From NCBI GenBank assembly GCA_023853785.1, contig JAJIRX010000033.1, positions 1 through 64,000 of the forward strand: 64,000 nucleotides of DNA. Reading direction: 5' to 3'. Below the pieces are notes generated by a model, which ran no database searches, was not told the origin of the DNA, and saw only the letters and a list, made by a program, of their open reading frames with translations. Within the stretch, counting starts at the first letter, position 1, and the number at the start of each line of letters is the position of its first letter. Source of the DNA: Psilocybe azurescens. Taxonomy: Eukaryota > Basidiomycota > Agaricomycetes > Agaricales > Agrocybaceae. Made by a program: the position numbers and the translations under genes. This document shows positions 21,600 through 33,478 of the stretch, piece by piece.

Positions 21600-23670
21600 T
21601 GTATTTATGGCTACACTCGAGAATAAATCTATGCATTTACCGATTTCTTTCTCTGCCATAAAAACGGAAAGCCACAAATCGTCGAAACCTTGGGTCTAAT
21701 TGACTCTGGAGCTGGTGGAAAATTCATCGACCAAAACTACGGCTAGAAAACTAGGACTTGAACAAAAAACCTGAAGAGGAGCCTCACGGTGTACAACGTA
21801 GATGGAACTCTCAACAAGAAAGGAACAATCTCTACTTTCGTGAGAACTCAATCTCACTATCGGGAACAGAACGAACAAGGAAATTCTATTTGTCTCTGGA
21901 TTAGGACAACAAAAAATTATTCTAGGACTACCTTGGCTTCAGAAACGAAACCCCGACATTGATTGGGAAACTGGAAAAGTTAAATGGAGAGTTTCCAAAT
22001 CTATCCGCACCACTACTGTGGAAGAAGAACTGGAAGAAACTGAACCGATCATAGACACCACGGACGTCCCACTCGAAGACTTCAACACTTTGGTAATAGA
22101 TTTTATTGAAGCCAAAGACTCCAAAGAATTGGACCAGGCATGGATCAACGCTGAAAACTACGGCTTCACAAACTCTGGCAATGGAACACGAAAATAGGAC
22201 ACCTGCTAAGCCTCTGGAAGAACTTATTCCCCCGGACCTCCACAACTATCTCGGACTTTTTGACAAAAAGCAGCAGATCGATTTCCCATCTCAAGACCCT
22301 GGGACCACAAAATCGAACTGAAACCTGAATTCAAACCAAAACCATGCAAGGTCTACAGCCTCACCCCGGAAGAACAAATTGAACAGGACAAATTTCTTAA
22401 AGAAATGCTAGACAAAGGATATATCGTCAGATCAGAATCAGACATTGCTTCGCCCTTTTTCTTCGTAGCCAAGAAGGATGGAAAACTGCGACCTTGTCAA
22501 GACTATCGATATCTAAATGAATGGACAGTAAAGAATGCCTACCCTTTGCAACGGATCCCTGATCTACTGGACAAACTCAAAGGAGCAAAATTCTTTACCA
22601 AACTGGACATCAGACAAGGATACAACAATGTTCGCGATTCGAAAGGAAGATCAACGGAAAGCTGCCTTCAAAACAAATCGAGGTCTCTTTGAACCCACAG
22701 TTATGTTCTTCGGATTATGCAATTCCCCAGCCACTTTTCAATCCATGATGGATTCGCTGTTTGAAGGCGAAATATCTGGAGGATTTGTGATTATCTACAT
22801 GGACGACATCTTAATCTTTGCTGAAAATCAAGAAGATTTGGCAAGATACGAACGGATTGTCCTGCAAAGGCTAAAGGATAACGACCTATACCTCAAACCG
22901 GAAAAATGTGTCTTCAGACAACGAAAAGTCGAATATCTGGGAATGATAATCGAAGAAGGAAGAATCTCCATGGACCAATCAAAACTTAAAGGAATCCGAG
23001 ACTGGCCCGCACCCACCACAGTAAAGCAAGTCAGGGGATTCCTGGGATTTGGAAATTTCTACCGAAAATTCATCAGGAAGTTCTCTATGGTGGCACAACC
23101 CCTGAACGATCTCCTAAAGAAGGACAAGAAATTCGAATGGACGGACGCAGCTCAACGAGCGTTTGACGAACTAAAACGACGATTCACAGAAGAACCGGTT
23201 CTCTCTATGCCAGACCCGAGCAAACCATTTCAAATCGAATGCGACGCCTCTAAATATGCATCTGGAGCTGTTCTGACTCAACTCGATGGTAACGGTGAAA
23301 GACCCATGTGCATTCATTTCAAAAACCTTTTCTGCGACAGAAAGGAACTATGAAATCTACGATCGAGAACTCCTGGCAATTGTACGAGCATTACAGGAAT
23401 GGAGACACTACATTCAAGGATCTGAACATACGACGATCATCCATTCTGACCACAAGAACCTGACCTACTTCAGAAGCCCAAGAAACCTGAACAGACGGCA
23501 AGCTCGATGGTCATTATACCTATCCGAATTCGATCTGAAACTAATCCATATGCCCGGAATGAAAATGATTCAATCTGATGCTTTATCGAGAAGGCCAGAT
23601 TTTATACCAGACAAAGACCATGATAATGAAGATGTGACTCTACTACCGGAAGAACTTTTGTCAATCTAAT
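21600..23670 (+). pseudogene. Chromovirus pol: protease, reverse transcriptase, RNase H
   Basis: The aspartic protease core LIDSGAGGKFIDQNY lies around 21,697-21,740 in shifting frames. Reverse transcriptase follows from about 22,320, with [19 protein letters not shown] (22,463), [12 protein letters not shown] (22,594), the catalytic YMDD at 22,797-22,808, and YLGMIIEEGRISMD. RNase H is seen as CDASKYASGAVL (23,242), [21 protein letters not shown] (23,350) and DALSRRPDF (23,578). Frameshifts near 22,635 and 23,300 interrupt an otherwise well-preserved enzyme that copies RNA into DNA. Confidence 0.9.
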
Positions 23671-25185
23671 CGACACCGAACTACAGCAAAAAATCATTGA
23701 TTCGGAAGAATTCGACACAGATATTGCAGAAGTCTTGAAGGCTCTATTGCAAAAGGACCATCGAACTTACGAACCGACCTTGACGACTGGAAAACGGAGG
23801 AATTCAATGGGAAAAATGTTATCTTTTATAAAGATAAAACATATATACCGAAGAACCAAAATCTACGCCAACAAATTGTAAAATCTTTTCATGATCTACC
23901 ATCGGCAGGACACCCCGGAGAACTAGAAACTTACAATGCAGTAAAGGCACATTACTGGTGGCCTGGGCTACGATCCTTCGTGAAACAATATGTCAAAGGC
24001 TGCGGAATCTGTCAACAATTCAAGATTAACAGAAATCCCTCTCACCCATCTTTCATGCCAATTGCTGGACCAACTTCTACACGACCATTTGCGAACTGTT
24101 CAATGGACTTTCTAACCGACTTACCACCAGTTAAAAACAGCGCAGGACAGATTGTGGATGCACTCATGGTCGTGGTAGACCATGGGCTTACTAAGGGGTG
24201 ATTTTAATACCTTGCCGGAAGAAAGGGAAACCAGGAGAGGCACTTGACGTAGAAGGAGCAGCTCAACTCTTACTTGACAATCTTTTCAAACGATTCGGAC
24301 TCCCAGACAGCATTATCTCAGACCGAGACCCCCTATTCACCGCGAAAGGTCTTCCAAGAACTCATGAAACTCTTAGGGATCAAGTCCAAATTAACGACGG
24401 CTTATCATCCAATAGGAGACGGAACCACCGAGCGATTCAACCAAGAAATAGAAGCCTACCTATCCATCTATTGTTCTTCACACCCAACCGATTGGAACAA
24501 GTCAGTTGGAACATTAGAATTCACTCACAACAACAGAAAACACTCCGAAGGGTCAATACCCCGTTCGAACTCACCCTAGGTTCATCTCCGCTGGCCATTC
24601 CACTCGCATTTGAGAACACCAAAGCCCCATCTGTGGAAGAAAAAGTCAAACATCTCCTGAGAGATCGAGAAGAAGCATTAGCCGCCCATGAACTTGCAAG
24701 ACAAAGGATAGCCGAGCGACGAAAATCAACCTTCAAACCGTTTTGAGAAAGGAACGAAAGTTTGGCTAGACTCCCGCAACATCTCCACGAGGTACCATTC
24801 AAAGATGAAACCAAAACGAGAAGGCCCGTTCACAATCACAGAAGTCTTGGGACCTCTCACTTACAGACTCAAAATACCCAAGATATGGAAGATCCATGAC
24901 GTCTTCCACGCCACTCTACTCATGCCATATAACGAGACAGAAACATACGGACCGAATTTCCCTAGACCACCACCCGAAATCAAAAATAAAGAAGAACACT
25001 GGGAAGTTGAAACCATTCTGAATCACAGAAAGACAGGACGAAAACCCAAGAAAGGAAAGCAAAAATATCAATACCTTATCAAATGGACGGGATTCCCTAT
25101 CTCCGAAGCAACGTGGGAAAAAGATGACGCGTTCGACAACGACAACGAGACTCTTAAAGAATACCACCAATTACACAAACTCTGA
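23671..25185 (+). pseudogene. Chromovirus integrase with C-terminal chromodomain
   Basis: The zinc-binding part includes GHPGELETYNAVKAHYWWPG and CGICQQF (23,910-24,020). The catalytic core shows SMDFLTDLPP (24,102), a second acidic site in SDRDPLFTAK (24,319), and AYHPIGDGTTERFNQEIEAY (24,401-24,460) with the third. The chromodomain WEVETILNHR, then KYQYLIKWTGFPISEATWE (25,000-25,115), ends the protein at 25,185; it directs integration to modified chromatin in chromoviruses. Frames shift near 24,200 and 24,350. Confidence 0.9.
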
Positions 25186-25224
25186 TCACCGCTACCACCC
25201 TGATGCCTCGCCTTCTCCGACGTA

Positions 25225-25530
25225 TTGCCTCTTCTTTCACTCCGAAGCTCTGAAACAAACCAACTCGAAACCCCTATCTTTGCTACCCCTCTGGCTGATC
25301 AGACTGTGGAAGAGCTTGAGACACTGCAAAGAGAAATTCTCACCGCATACAATGAAACAATTGATCGGAAGGAGACAGCAAAACAGAACTACCGCCCAGC
25401 TGCTGCTAAAGCTGCCCATCACCAAGCCAGATCTCTACGCCTCAAACTAAATCTGGTCGAACGAGAGCTCCATCGACGCCTTCCACTGATCGCCAAAGTA
25501 GTTAAAAAGGCCAAGTCGTTCTACCTCTAA
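25225..25530 (+). CDS. Small helical accessory ORF 1 downstream of the chromodomain
   Basis: The frame is 101 codons and open, with a long heptad-like charged stretch (ADQTVEELETLQREI, then LNLVERELHRRLP) that suggests a coiled coil. It sits between the integrase stop and the 3' LTR, where related elements usually have only a short gap. There is no similarity I recognise. It could be a separate protein or an extension joined to the element's polyprotein by a small shift. Confidence 0.4.
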   Translation: MPLLSLRSSETNQLETPIFATPLADQTVEELETLQREILTAYNETIDRKETAKQNYRPAAAKAAHHQARSLRLKLNLVERELHRRLPLIAKVVKKAKSFYL

Positions 25531-25561
25531 ACCATACCTCCAATTACCAGAACAACGCAAC

Positions 25562-25744
25562 ATGTCTTTCATCAATACTCCCGCTGCTTCTTCCTCTTCT
25601 ACTCCCGCCAACCCACGTCTGCAAGGCAAACAACCTGCCATACCCCGTTACGCTCAAACACTGTCAACTCCTGAAGCCCTGGACCTCTTCACCGACAACG
25701 CCAGAATCGCCAACACCACAGGCAAACCATACGGAGACTATTGA
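25562..25744 (+). CDS. Small accessory ORF 2 of the chromovirus
   Basis: The frame is 60 codons, from MSFINTPAASSSSTPAN to NTTGKPYGDY, ending 58 bp before the 3' LTR. It is Ser/Thr/Pro-rich and unrecognised. The neighbouring AAGGAGTGTAGTACGGGG (25,781-25,798) is the likely polypurine tract. Confidence 0.3.
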   Translation: MSFINTPAASSSSTPANPRLQGKQPAIPRYAQTLSTPEALDLFTDNARIANTTGKPYGDY

Positions 25745-25802
25745 GCCCACTGAAGTATGGACTTCACTCCTTCTGAGGCATAAGGAGTGTAGTACGGGGT
25801 AA

Positions 25803-26246
25803 TGTTATGACAAGTCTTTTTCTTTTTCTTTTTCTCTTTTCTTTTCTTTTTCTTTTCCTTTTCTTTGTCATCTTTCACATCATTGATACATCATCATACG
25901 CTCTGATGAACTTTACTTTCACTTCCATCTTTTATGATACATCTTTTGATGAACATTTGATCTGTTTCTCTTATTCTTATATACATCTGCTGATGAACAT
26001 TCAAACTTGTTTCAACTTGATCTGTTTCTTCTATTCTTATATACATCTGCTGATGAACATTCAATCTCGTTTCAACTAGCTGTACAGTTCATAGTATTTA
26101 TACAAGGGAGCATCTACTGTATTCTTTAGCTAGTTCTTGAGAATCCAACCTGCTTAACCTGCTCTACTCTGAACTTGAACTTGTTCTTGTAAACGATTGG
26201 TGGTTAGATTACGCACACTGCGTGATTCTAACTTGAGATCGTAACA
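25803..26246 (+). repeat. 3' LTR of the chromovirus
   Basis: 444 bp, same ends and internal words as the 5' LTR, followed directly by the target duplication GATAT. Confidence 0.95.
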
Positions 26247-26251
26247 GATAT

Positions 26252-27148
26252 GACATGCTTCTGTTATCATATGGGATGAGGCACCCATGGCTAACAAATC
26301 AGTATTAGCATGTATCGAAGAGACATTGCACTGCATAATGCATACAGACATGCCATTTGGGGGCAAAATCATAATATTACTTGGCAATTTCTGACAAACA
26401 AGTCCTGTAGTATGAAATGGGTCAAGACAGCAAATTATTGATGCATGTATCAAAACCTCACCATTATGGCCACTATTTGATCAAGTAACATTCACTCACC
26501 TCATCAGGAATGCAGATGATCCTGTGTTTGCTGATTTTGTGAATGCTATCAGTGATAGGCAAGGTACAGAAATTGATATGGAAGGGATAACAATGGTGGA
26601 AGACATAGAAGACATTGTGCCATTTGTTTTCCTGCCAAATGTTGTTAGTGATGCAGATGAATGTGTCAAGCAATGCATACTTGCACCTACAAACATCCAA
26701 GTCAAATGTTACAACAACCACATCTTGGACCAACTTGAAGGTGAGGAAAGGTTATGTATTGTGGCTGATTCACTGAAAGAAGTGGAAGATGGTGGTTTAG
26801 TTCCTCCCAGCAGTGCATTGGACTATGTACAAAACAAACCACTTCCAGAAATCCCCAGCCATGCTTTAAAAATCAAAGTAGGTGGGGTGTATCAGCTTAT
26901 GCGCAATTTCAGCATAAAACATGGACTGGTGAAGAATGTTTGTGTCATCATAATATCCATTGAACTGGTCATGGTTCAGCTTGTGAACTACAATCAAAAC
27001 ACATTTGAAATGGAACAAGATAATTACATTCTTCTCTCTAGGTTCACTTTTGAATACACATTACCCTCAGGACATACACTCCAAAGACACCAGTTTCCTC
27101 TAGCACCTGCATATGCAAGCACATTCAATGGATGTCAGAGATTAATGC
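26252..27148 (+). pseudogene. Helitron helicase, middle part 2
   Basis: Downstream of the gypsy insertion the helicase resumes with Walker B IIWDEAPMANKS (26,265), DMPFGGKIIILLGNF (26,350), and FDQVTFTHLIRNADDPVFADF (split across 26,477-26,540). It then stays open from 26,524 to 27,148 with CILAPTNIQVKCYNNHIL, LVPPSSALDY, VGGVYQLMRNFSI, HGLVKNV, LPSGHTLQRHQFPLAPAYA and STFNGCQ. The original gene continues at 38,232 on the far side of the LTR-like repeat. Two stops in the first 130 bases show it was dead or nearly so before the splits. Confidence 0.9.
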
Positions 27149-28136
27149 TGAACTGCGTAGTGTGTGATTTGATATATAAATCAAAAACCAAAGCACAAAC
27201 CAGAGAGGAATGGTCTAGACTAGATAAGACGACTCTCTCCCTGTTGAGTTAAAGTGAGGGCTGGCTTGGCTACTAGGTTCTGAAGATGTATGTGGTCTGA
27301 GGAGGGCAGGGACATCTGAAGGAGGAGGAATGGATGGGGGAATATAAAATGCCCTTGAGTGTTTACTGGGAGGAAGCAACCCGACTTGATTGGGGTAGAA
27401 CAGTGTAAATGAGGAGTGATGACTGTGGAGGGGCCAAATGACTAGATAATTTGTAGGGATTGATATGGGGGCAGGAGTGAGAATGTAGTCTTGATCCTAG
27501 TGCGCTTCAATCGAGTCTGCAACGTCTACAAAGCCAGAAGTAAGGTCTGGTGATTGAATAATGACTAGAGTGGCCTGGAGTGATAGATGGTGAAGGATTG
27601 TGTGATATTCTTGATCCAAACCTCAAACAGAACAGTGAGGTGAATGAGGAATGACTAGAGCAATCGAAGGTGACAACCTAAGCAATATTCTTCAGCCAAA
27701 AAAATCAAACAATGTAGAGAGGTGGATAAAGGGTGTCTGGAGCGATAGATGAAGATGACAACAAGACCAAAACAGCTGAATAAAATATTCTGGAGCAATA
27801 GAAGCGATGGGGAGTTGAGGATCTTGATGTAGAGGAAGAATGAAGGGTGTGGAGGATGATAGGATTGAAATGAACTGGACAAATTGCTCTGGGATGTGAG
27901 AGCGTGAATGGAGGGTTGTCTGCTACAACTCTTGAAGGACATTTTGATGATCTGGAATAACTGTTGAATTTTGTGCTGAATACTGATAGAGATTGGTTGA
28001 ATGCATGCTGGAGTGCTGGGACTAAGTACTTGATAACTTGAAATTTTTGCTGTGAAGAAAGTTGGGGCTTGTAACTTCCTTGCATTCCAAGTGATACTAA
28101 TACATAGTTTATATACTGGAGAGCATAGAAAAATAT

Positions 28137-30085
28137 ATTGTCGCTCCTTGCTCCCAACCGCCATGTGCGCGGTCCTTTCCCACGCTTCGGCGGGGAGAGA
28201 AAGGAGTGAGGCTGGCCTCGAGTGCCCCCCCTGCTGCAGGGGGAGCGGACTCGAGACCAGATCATCCAACGTAGCGACACCCGCCAGCGACGCTCATCCA
28301 ACGAGCCCGCTCGCGCAACCGTTATCCACACACGGTTGAGCTTCCACACTCGAGGTCTCCGAACCAAAAAAAATAATAATAACAATAATAAGAAAACACA
28401 CTCCATACAAGAGCAAACCCATGCCCTACAAATGAAATAGTACCCAATACACCCATTATAAAACCCCGTTGTGTAACACTATACACCCCAATGCCTCAGC
28501 CAGGTCCTGCTCCCCCTCCCCCTGCAGCCTGCCGTTATCTCCAGCCCTAGCATGAAATTTTCACAAAGTCACGTGCAAAGTACTGTACAGTACACACAAG
28601 CCACAGTTAGCAGCACGAGATCAGCTGCCATGACCGGAGAACCGAGACATACGACAGCCGCACCTGACGCACCCACAGCCAAATCCGACCAATGTCAAAC
28701 CCCACCGTAAACTCCGAGAACCAAGCCGGTCTCCAGGGCACCGCCGAACACCCCAGCGATGGGACGAAACTAGCGATTTCTACGCTAGCGAAGAGGACAC
28801 AGTGTCCCACGGCCACACTGCTTCCAAACCCCCACCATCCCCTCCCACCCTCGAGGGAATTCCCCCCCCTCAGCTCTTGCACCTGCTGAACCCCAAACCA
28901 AAAAAAAACCGTGGCTCTCCCGAATCCACCGAAGAGTCACAAAAGTGCCACCTGCGAGCCGTCCCCGTGCCACCAAGGCATACGACCACGGAAGTCTGCC
29001 ACTTGGCGTCCTCCAAAGAGGACACACCAAAGCCCCATCGGAGAGCCGCACGAGCCCGTTATGCAGGGCGGGTTCTTTCGGCTGCGCAGCCCAGGACAGC
29101 AAAGCAGGCGCTGGAAGCTGGACGGCTGTACCGCGAAGCGCCATGAGGGCATGCCGGATGCGAACCAAGGTACGTGGCAGTCACTACAGCCAACGATGGC
29201 CACTGACCACACATCATGCTTTCAGAACCCCCGCAGAACAGTCGACGGACACGCACGCAGAGGGATGAGAAAGCGCAAGCGCCCCCCAGGGGGATCCTGG
29301 TGAGATCTCAGCTTGCTGCCCGCCCATACCCCACACTTACATCGTGACCTTAGCAGCTGTCCCCCGCCAGTTTCTCCAGAGGTAGAGATGCCCCTCCCTT
29401 CTGAGGAAGACGCGGAGATGCGCGAGCGGGAGCGAGGACAACCCCTCTGAGCCTGAGAGATGTGGAGCGTATGGCTGCGAGTGTGGGTACGTCGGTCAAT
29501 GCTCCACCGTCTCGTGGGCCCCCGATGGCCACCCAGTGCACACGCAGCCTATCGCCCCCCCTCCCCATAGTCACATCTAAGGGAGTTCTTGACGATGACG
29601 AGCCACAGTCCTGGCTGAGGAGACTGCGACCCCGGAAGTCTAATGCCGATGACACCCAGGCAGCTCCTGCCCACTCTCCGAGCCCCTCCCTCCTGTGCAT
29701 CATGCCCCGCTGGAAGCCCTGCTTCACGACCCTCCACCCGGTCCCACGCCAGAGCCGCTCACAACCCATGGTGCAAACCGTGACGGCTCAGCTCTGCCTG
29801 TCCAGAGAACTGAGCCACGCCGCCCTCCCTCCCGCAGAGCGCAGCTTCACGCCTCCCGCCACCCATGTTCCACCCGCACACGCCTCTTGAACCATCACCA
29901 TTCCTAGACACCCCCTAAGCGCACGTGCAATGGCCAGGTCAGTCTCACGCGCCCACAGCATACACCCCAGGGTGGCCACGCCCGTCGGATAGGACACAGG
30001 TGTCTGACAGGTCGAGCCGAATGTCCATTACCCAGGATGGTCAACCAAGACTTGATCCGTCCCCCCCAGCGAGCTGCCACCACAT
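28137..30085 (+). other. LINE 5' region
   Basis: GC-rich sequence upstream of ORF1, open in several frames without a recognisable domain. It probably contains the internal promoter and 5' UTR, possibly with the damaged beginning of ORF1. Confidence 0.4.
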
Positions 30086-31463
30086 ATGCACTCTCCCCTG
30101 CTCCCCAGCTGGCGCACAATCTACCCCACTCTCTCAGCAGCCACTCCAGATTGGCGCCTCCAACAGCAGGAATACCAGCAGCAGATGCTTGAGCAGCAAC
30201 AGACCCAAATCCAACAGCAGGAGAGAGAGATCTTACGCAGACAAAGAGAGTTGAACCAACAGCAACAGCAGCTTGCGGAGGCACAACGCCTGGCTATGCA
30301 CCATACACCTGCCCTACTACCCTACCCACACACTGCTGGACCACATCCCATTCCCCTGGCCCAACCTGTGATGCATACCAACCCCATGTCTGTACTCCTC
30401 AGCACTGTCCCAGAGCAGAACCGTATTCTCATCCCTCCCCCTGGTGGCTTCGACCCCATTCAAGGCCTCTCACCACGGGATAGTCGCCAGCATGTTGCCC
30501 AAGCTAGCCTCGACTACTGGGAGACGGTTGAAGGCCCCAAGATCCTACTCCTCATATCGGGCGACAACCCCACCACGGACTCTTTTGCCAAAGTCCAGAT
30601 GATGGAGGCTGCGCTCAAACCGTTCTGTGCCAGTGAGGACCTGGCTATCTGCCCTCCCCATTATGTTCCCCCCGAAGGCAGCCCCACCCCGCACCAAGCC
30701 AAAGCCCATCTCTGGCCCAAACCCAGACCGTCCCCTGTTCCCCTTCCTGGTCAGCGGTGTACTCAAAGAGGACAAAGCCACAGTTCTTGACATAAAAGTT
30801 TTCAACACACCCTCAGGTACCTTCTTCGCCATCGACTATGATGCTTTTGTCACAGATTATATTGTCACTGTTGGAAACATTGCTATACCTGCCACACCCA
30901 AAAGCGAGCGTATTGTTCGTGAAGCTGTCCAGAAGGCTATCTGTGCTGGCGACAGAGCCAAGGAGCTCATCATGAATCACCACGACAATATTCCCCACAC
31001 TCCAGGTGCCCTTTTGACCCTGTCCGGACTGTCGCTGACAGCGTGAGGGTGGTAGCCAGGAGATCATTCTGGAGGGGGTGCCAGAAAGTCCACAATCTTT
31101 ACCATCTATGCTATGTCACCGACAAAAATTCCTGGCAAGCATGGTGAGTGGGTCAAACATATTAGCTCTCTAACTTTCCACACCCGGAACGGTGACAGCT
31201 GACCTCAGCCACCCACTACCTGCCTCATATGCTTCGCCGCTGACCATACTGAGAGCTTCTGCGAGCTGCCGAAGCTCGCTGGATGGCACCCCACAAGGCC
31301 ACTGCAGGCCCCAGTCACCGCGAGCGCCAGAGTCACTGGCCAACATACGACCGCCGCCGCCAATGCACCTGGGTGGGCGACGCCCCTGGGTTTGGAGGAG
31401 GAGGAGGAGCCTCTGGTGCTCGTGGTTTCCCACCTCGTTTTCACCCTACCCCCGCTAATTCAT
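30086..31463 (+). pseudogene. LINE ORF1 (nucleic-acid-binding protein), frame-broken
   Basis: The N-terminal part is Gln-rich and predicted coiled coil (about 30,155-30,300). A conserved middle follows: IPPPGGFDPIQGLSPRD (30,432) and NPTTDSFAKVQMMEAALKPF (30,568). After a shift near 30,680 come FPFLVSGVLKEDKATVLDI (30,742) and IVREAVQKAICAG (30,910). In a third frame lies SLTFHTRNG (31,170) and a zinc knuckle CLICFAADHTESFC (C-x2-C-x4-H-x4-C, 31,221-31,262). It coats the element RNA in relatives. At least two shifts break it. Confidence 0.75.
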
Positions 31464-32464
31464 AAACCATCCCTCTTGCCCCCTGTTATACTACCCTGGC
31501 TGCAAGACCATCACGCTATGATGTACATACAGTCCTGTACTATGTATTACGTAGTCTGACACTCTGCTATAGCCAATAGAAAAGAGACTCATCCCCTCTA
31601 TCATCTCCACTAAGTGTTCTGGCAGCTCCGAGTGGAATCGTTGACTCACCCAAACTGTGTATGCAGTGACTCAGACAAGGTCTATCTGAGGGAAGTGAAT
31701 GAGATAGTGAAATATATTTTCCAAATGTCCAGGCCCAAATATACTGACTGTACCATGAAAAACGTATGGGACAGGAAAGCCTGAGGCTTCACAAAGGGGA
31801 AACCCTACCAAACGGCCAGCTAGCCGTGCTGCAGCCCAGCTAAAGCCCCAACCGAAAGATGTCTCTAGCCAGAGAGTGACCTTAAATAGATGGGGCAAGA
31901 CTCACCATGGAAATCGGGAAAATACGATTCCTGGCATGCCAATGATTACTAGGCATAGCTAAAGTAGTAGTAATCCTGAATGACCCAAATACACCCTTTA
32001 TCCCGTTGCCTACGGTACATACAAATGGCAGACCAGGAGATGCTGAAGCCCCAGCTACTGGAGGTTTAGGAGAGAGGCCTGTAAATCAACTAGCCAGTGA
32101 AAGTAGTAGGGGTGATGAAGTGAACAGGGCTCAATCCCATGCCGAGGGAGGCAGGGCCCGACATGGATGCAGAAAGGGCAGCCTTTAGGCTGCCCCAATC
32201 ATCCCGTGAATGACGACTCTGCTGCTGAAGCAAGGGGGGAAGTTACCCAAACCCAAAATGGCCATTGCTGGCCTACAAGCCCAAGAAGAGCTCATGCACA
32301 AAGTGCAGCTCCTGCAGTACAACCCGAACACTGCCAGCAGCAGGTGGCTGCCCCAGATTTAATACCACCACTACATGCCCCAGCACCAGACCTCCACATT
32401 CAACAAGCCCCAAGACCCCCCACAGAGTACCAGCCAACAGGCAACCCACTCTGGGGGTAAAGAC
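31464..32464. other. LINE sequence between ORF1 and ORF2
   Basis: About 1 kb with no domain recognised. Short frames near 32,006-32,460 may be the start of ORF2 before the endonuclease. Confidence 0.4.
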
Positions 32465-33200
32465 AACTAGGGCAACATTAAAAGTTGCATCTCTGAACAT
32501 GAGAGGAGGGGGTCTACCACCACAATGAACAAATGGCAGGGAGTAAACCAACTTTTGCATGAAAACAAAATTGGCATTCTAGCTGTGCAAGAGACACACC
32601 TGAAGGATGAAGCTATTGAGCAACTCCACACCCAGTTTCACATGAGGCTGCATATTCATAACAGCCAAGCCATTGGCCAAACAAATAGTAAGGGAGTGGG
32701 GTTTGTCTTAAATAAACAACTCACAGCCTGGAAGGAGGCCATTTTCCAGGAAATTGTGCCAGGCCGAGCGGCACTCCTCACTGTCCCCTGGCAGAACATC
32801 TCCACTGTCAATATACTTGCAATCTATGCACCAAATGGGCATGCTGAGAATGCCTCATTTTGGGACCTCCTCCATGAGAAGTGGGAAAATGAGAACATTG
32901 CCATACCAGACATTGTTCTAGGTGACTTCAATATGGTTGAAGATGCACTTGACCGCTTCCCAAGCCGAAACGACGCAGCAGCACAAACTGAGAGCTTGAG
33001 AAAGCTGAAAGACCTCTTCAGCCTAACAGATGGCTGGAGAAGAAGTAATGAGGATACATGCACCTACTCATTCACCCAAACAGCCACTGGATCTCGCTCA
33101 CGAATTGACCGCATATACACAACAGAACCACTTTTGCAAACAGCAGAGAGTGGCAGATAAACCAAACAGCAATTCACACAGACCACAAGTTGGTCTCTGC
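32465..33200 (+). pseudogene. LINE ORF2: APE-type endonuclease domain
   Basis: The domain nicks target DNA to prime reverse transcription. Catalytic blocks are in order: ASLNMRGGG (32,490), ILAVQETHL (32,578), LAIYAPNGH (32,817), IVLGDFNMVEDALDRFP (32,909), SRIDRIYTTEPL (33,093) and, in the next frame, TDHKLVS (33,177). A shift at a G run near 32,508 and another near 33,155 break the frame. All key residues remain. Confidence 0.88.
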
Positions 33201-33478
33201 AGAGTTTGCAAACCCTGGAGCACCATATATAGGCCGTGGCCGCTGGTGTATCCCCCTTTTGCAATCAAAAACTGTAAGGTTATACAAAGTATTGTAACAC
33301 TGGGGATTGCACTGGAACAGAAAATCAGCCCCATGGCCCATGATGACAGGCTAAATAGAGATACACTCAATCCCCAGCTACTCTTCTCAGACTTTAAAAA
33401 GAAAGTTGCAGCTCTCACAAAGAGCTTTGCACGTTCCGCAGCCCCAAAAATAGATGCACAGATTAAAAACACAAGGCC

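Larger units (their letters stand above)
19935..26246 (+). mobile_element. Ty3/gypsy chromovirus, complete with two LTRs, 6.3 kb
   Basis: LTRs of 443 bp (19,935-20,377) and 444 bp (25,803-26,246) begin TGTTATGAC and end GATCGTAACA. The only differences I saw are a T-run length and one G. The 5-bp duplication GATAT lies at 19,930-19,934 and 26,247-26,251. The order gag, protease, reverse transcriptase, RNase H, integrase, chromodomain is visible. Near-identical LTRs mean a recent insertion, yet the frame is broken at several places, at least once in a G run. The insertion splits the Helitron helicase. Confidence 0.95.

Noticed and set aside
27149..27252. Continuation of the helicase frame (LNCVVCDLIYKSK) as true Helitron sequence
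   Set aside because: The same bases occur in copies 1 and 2 of the LTR-like repeat outside any Helitron; the true helicase end is found at 38,232.
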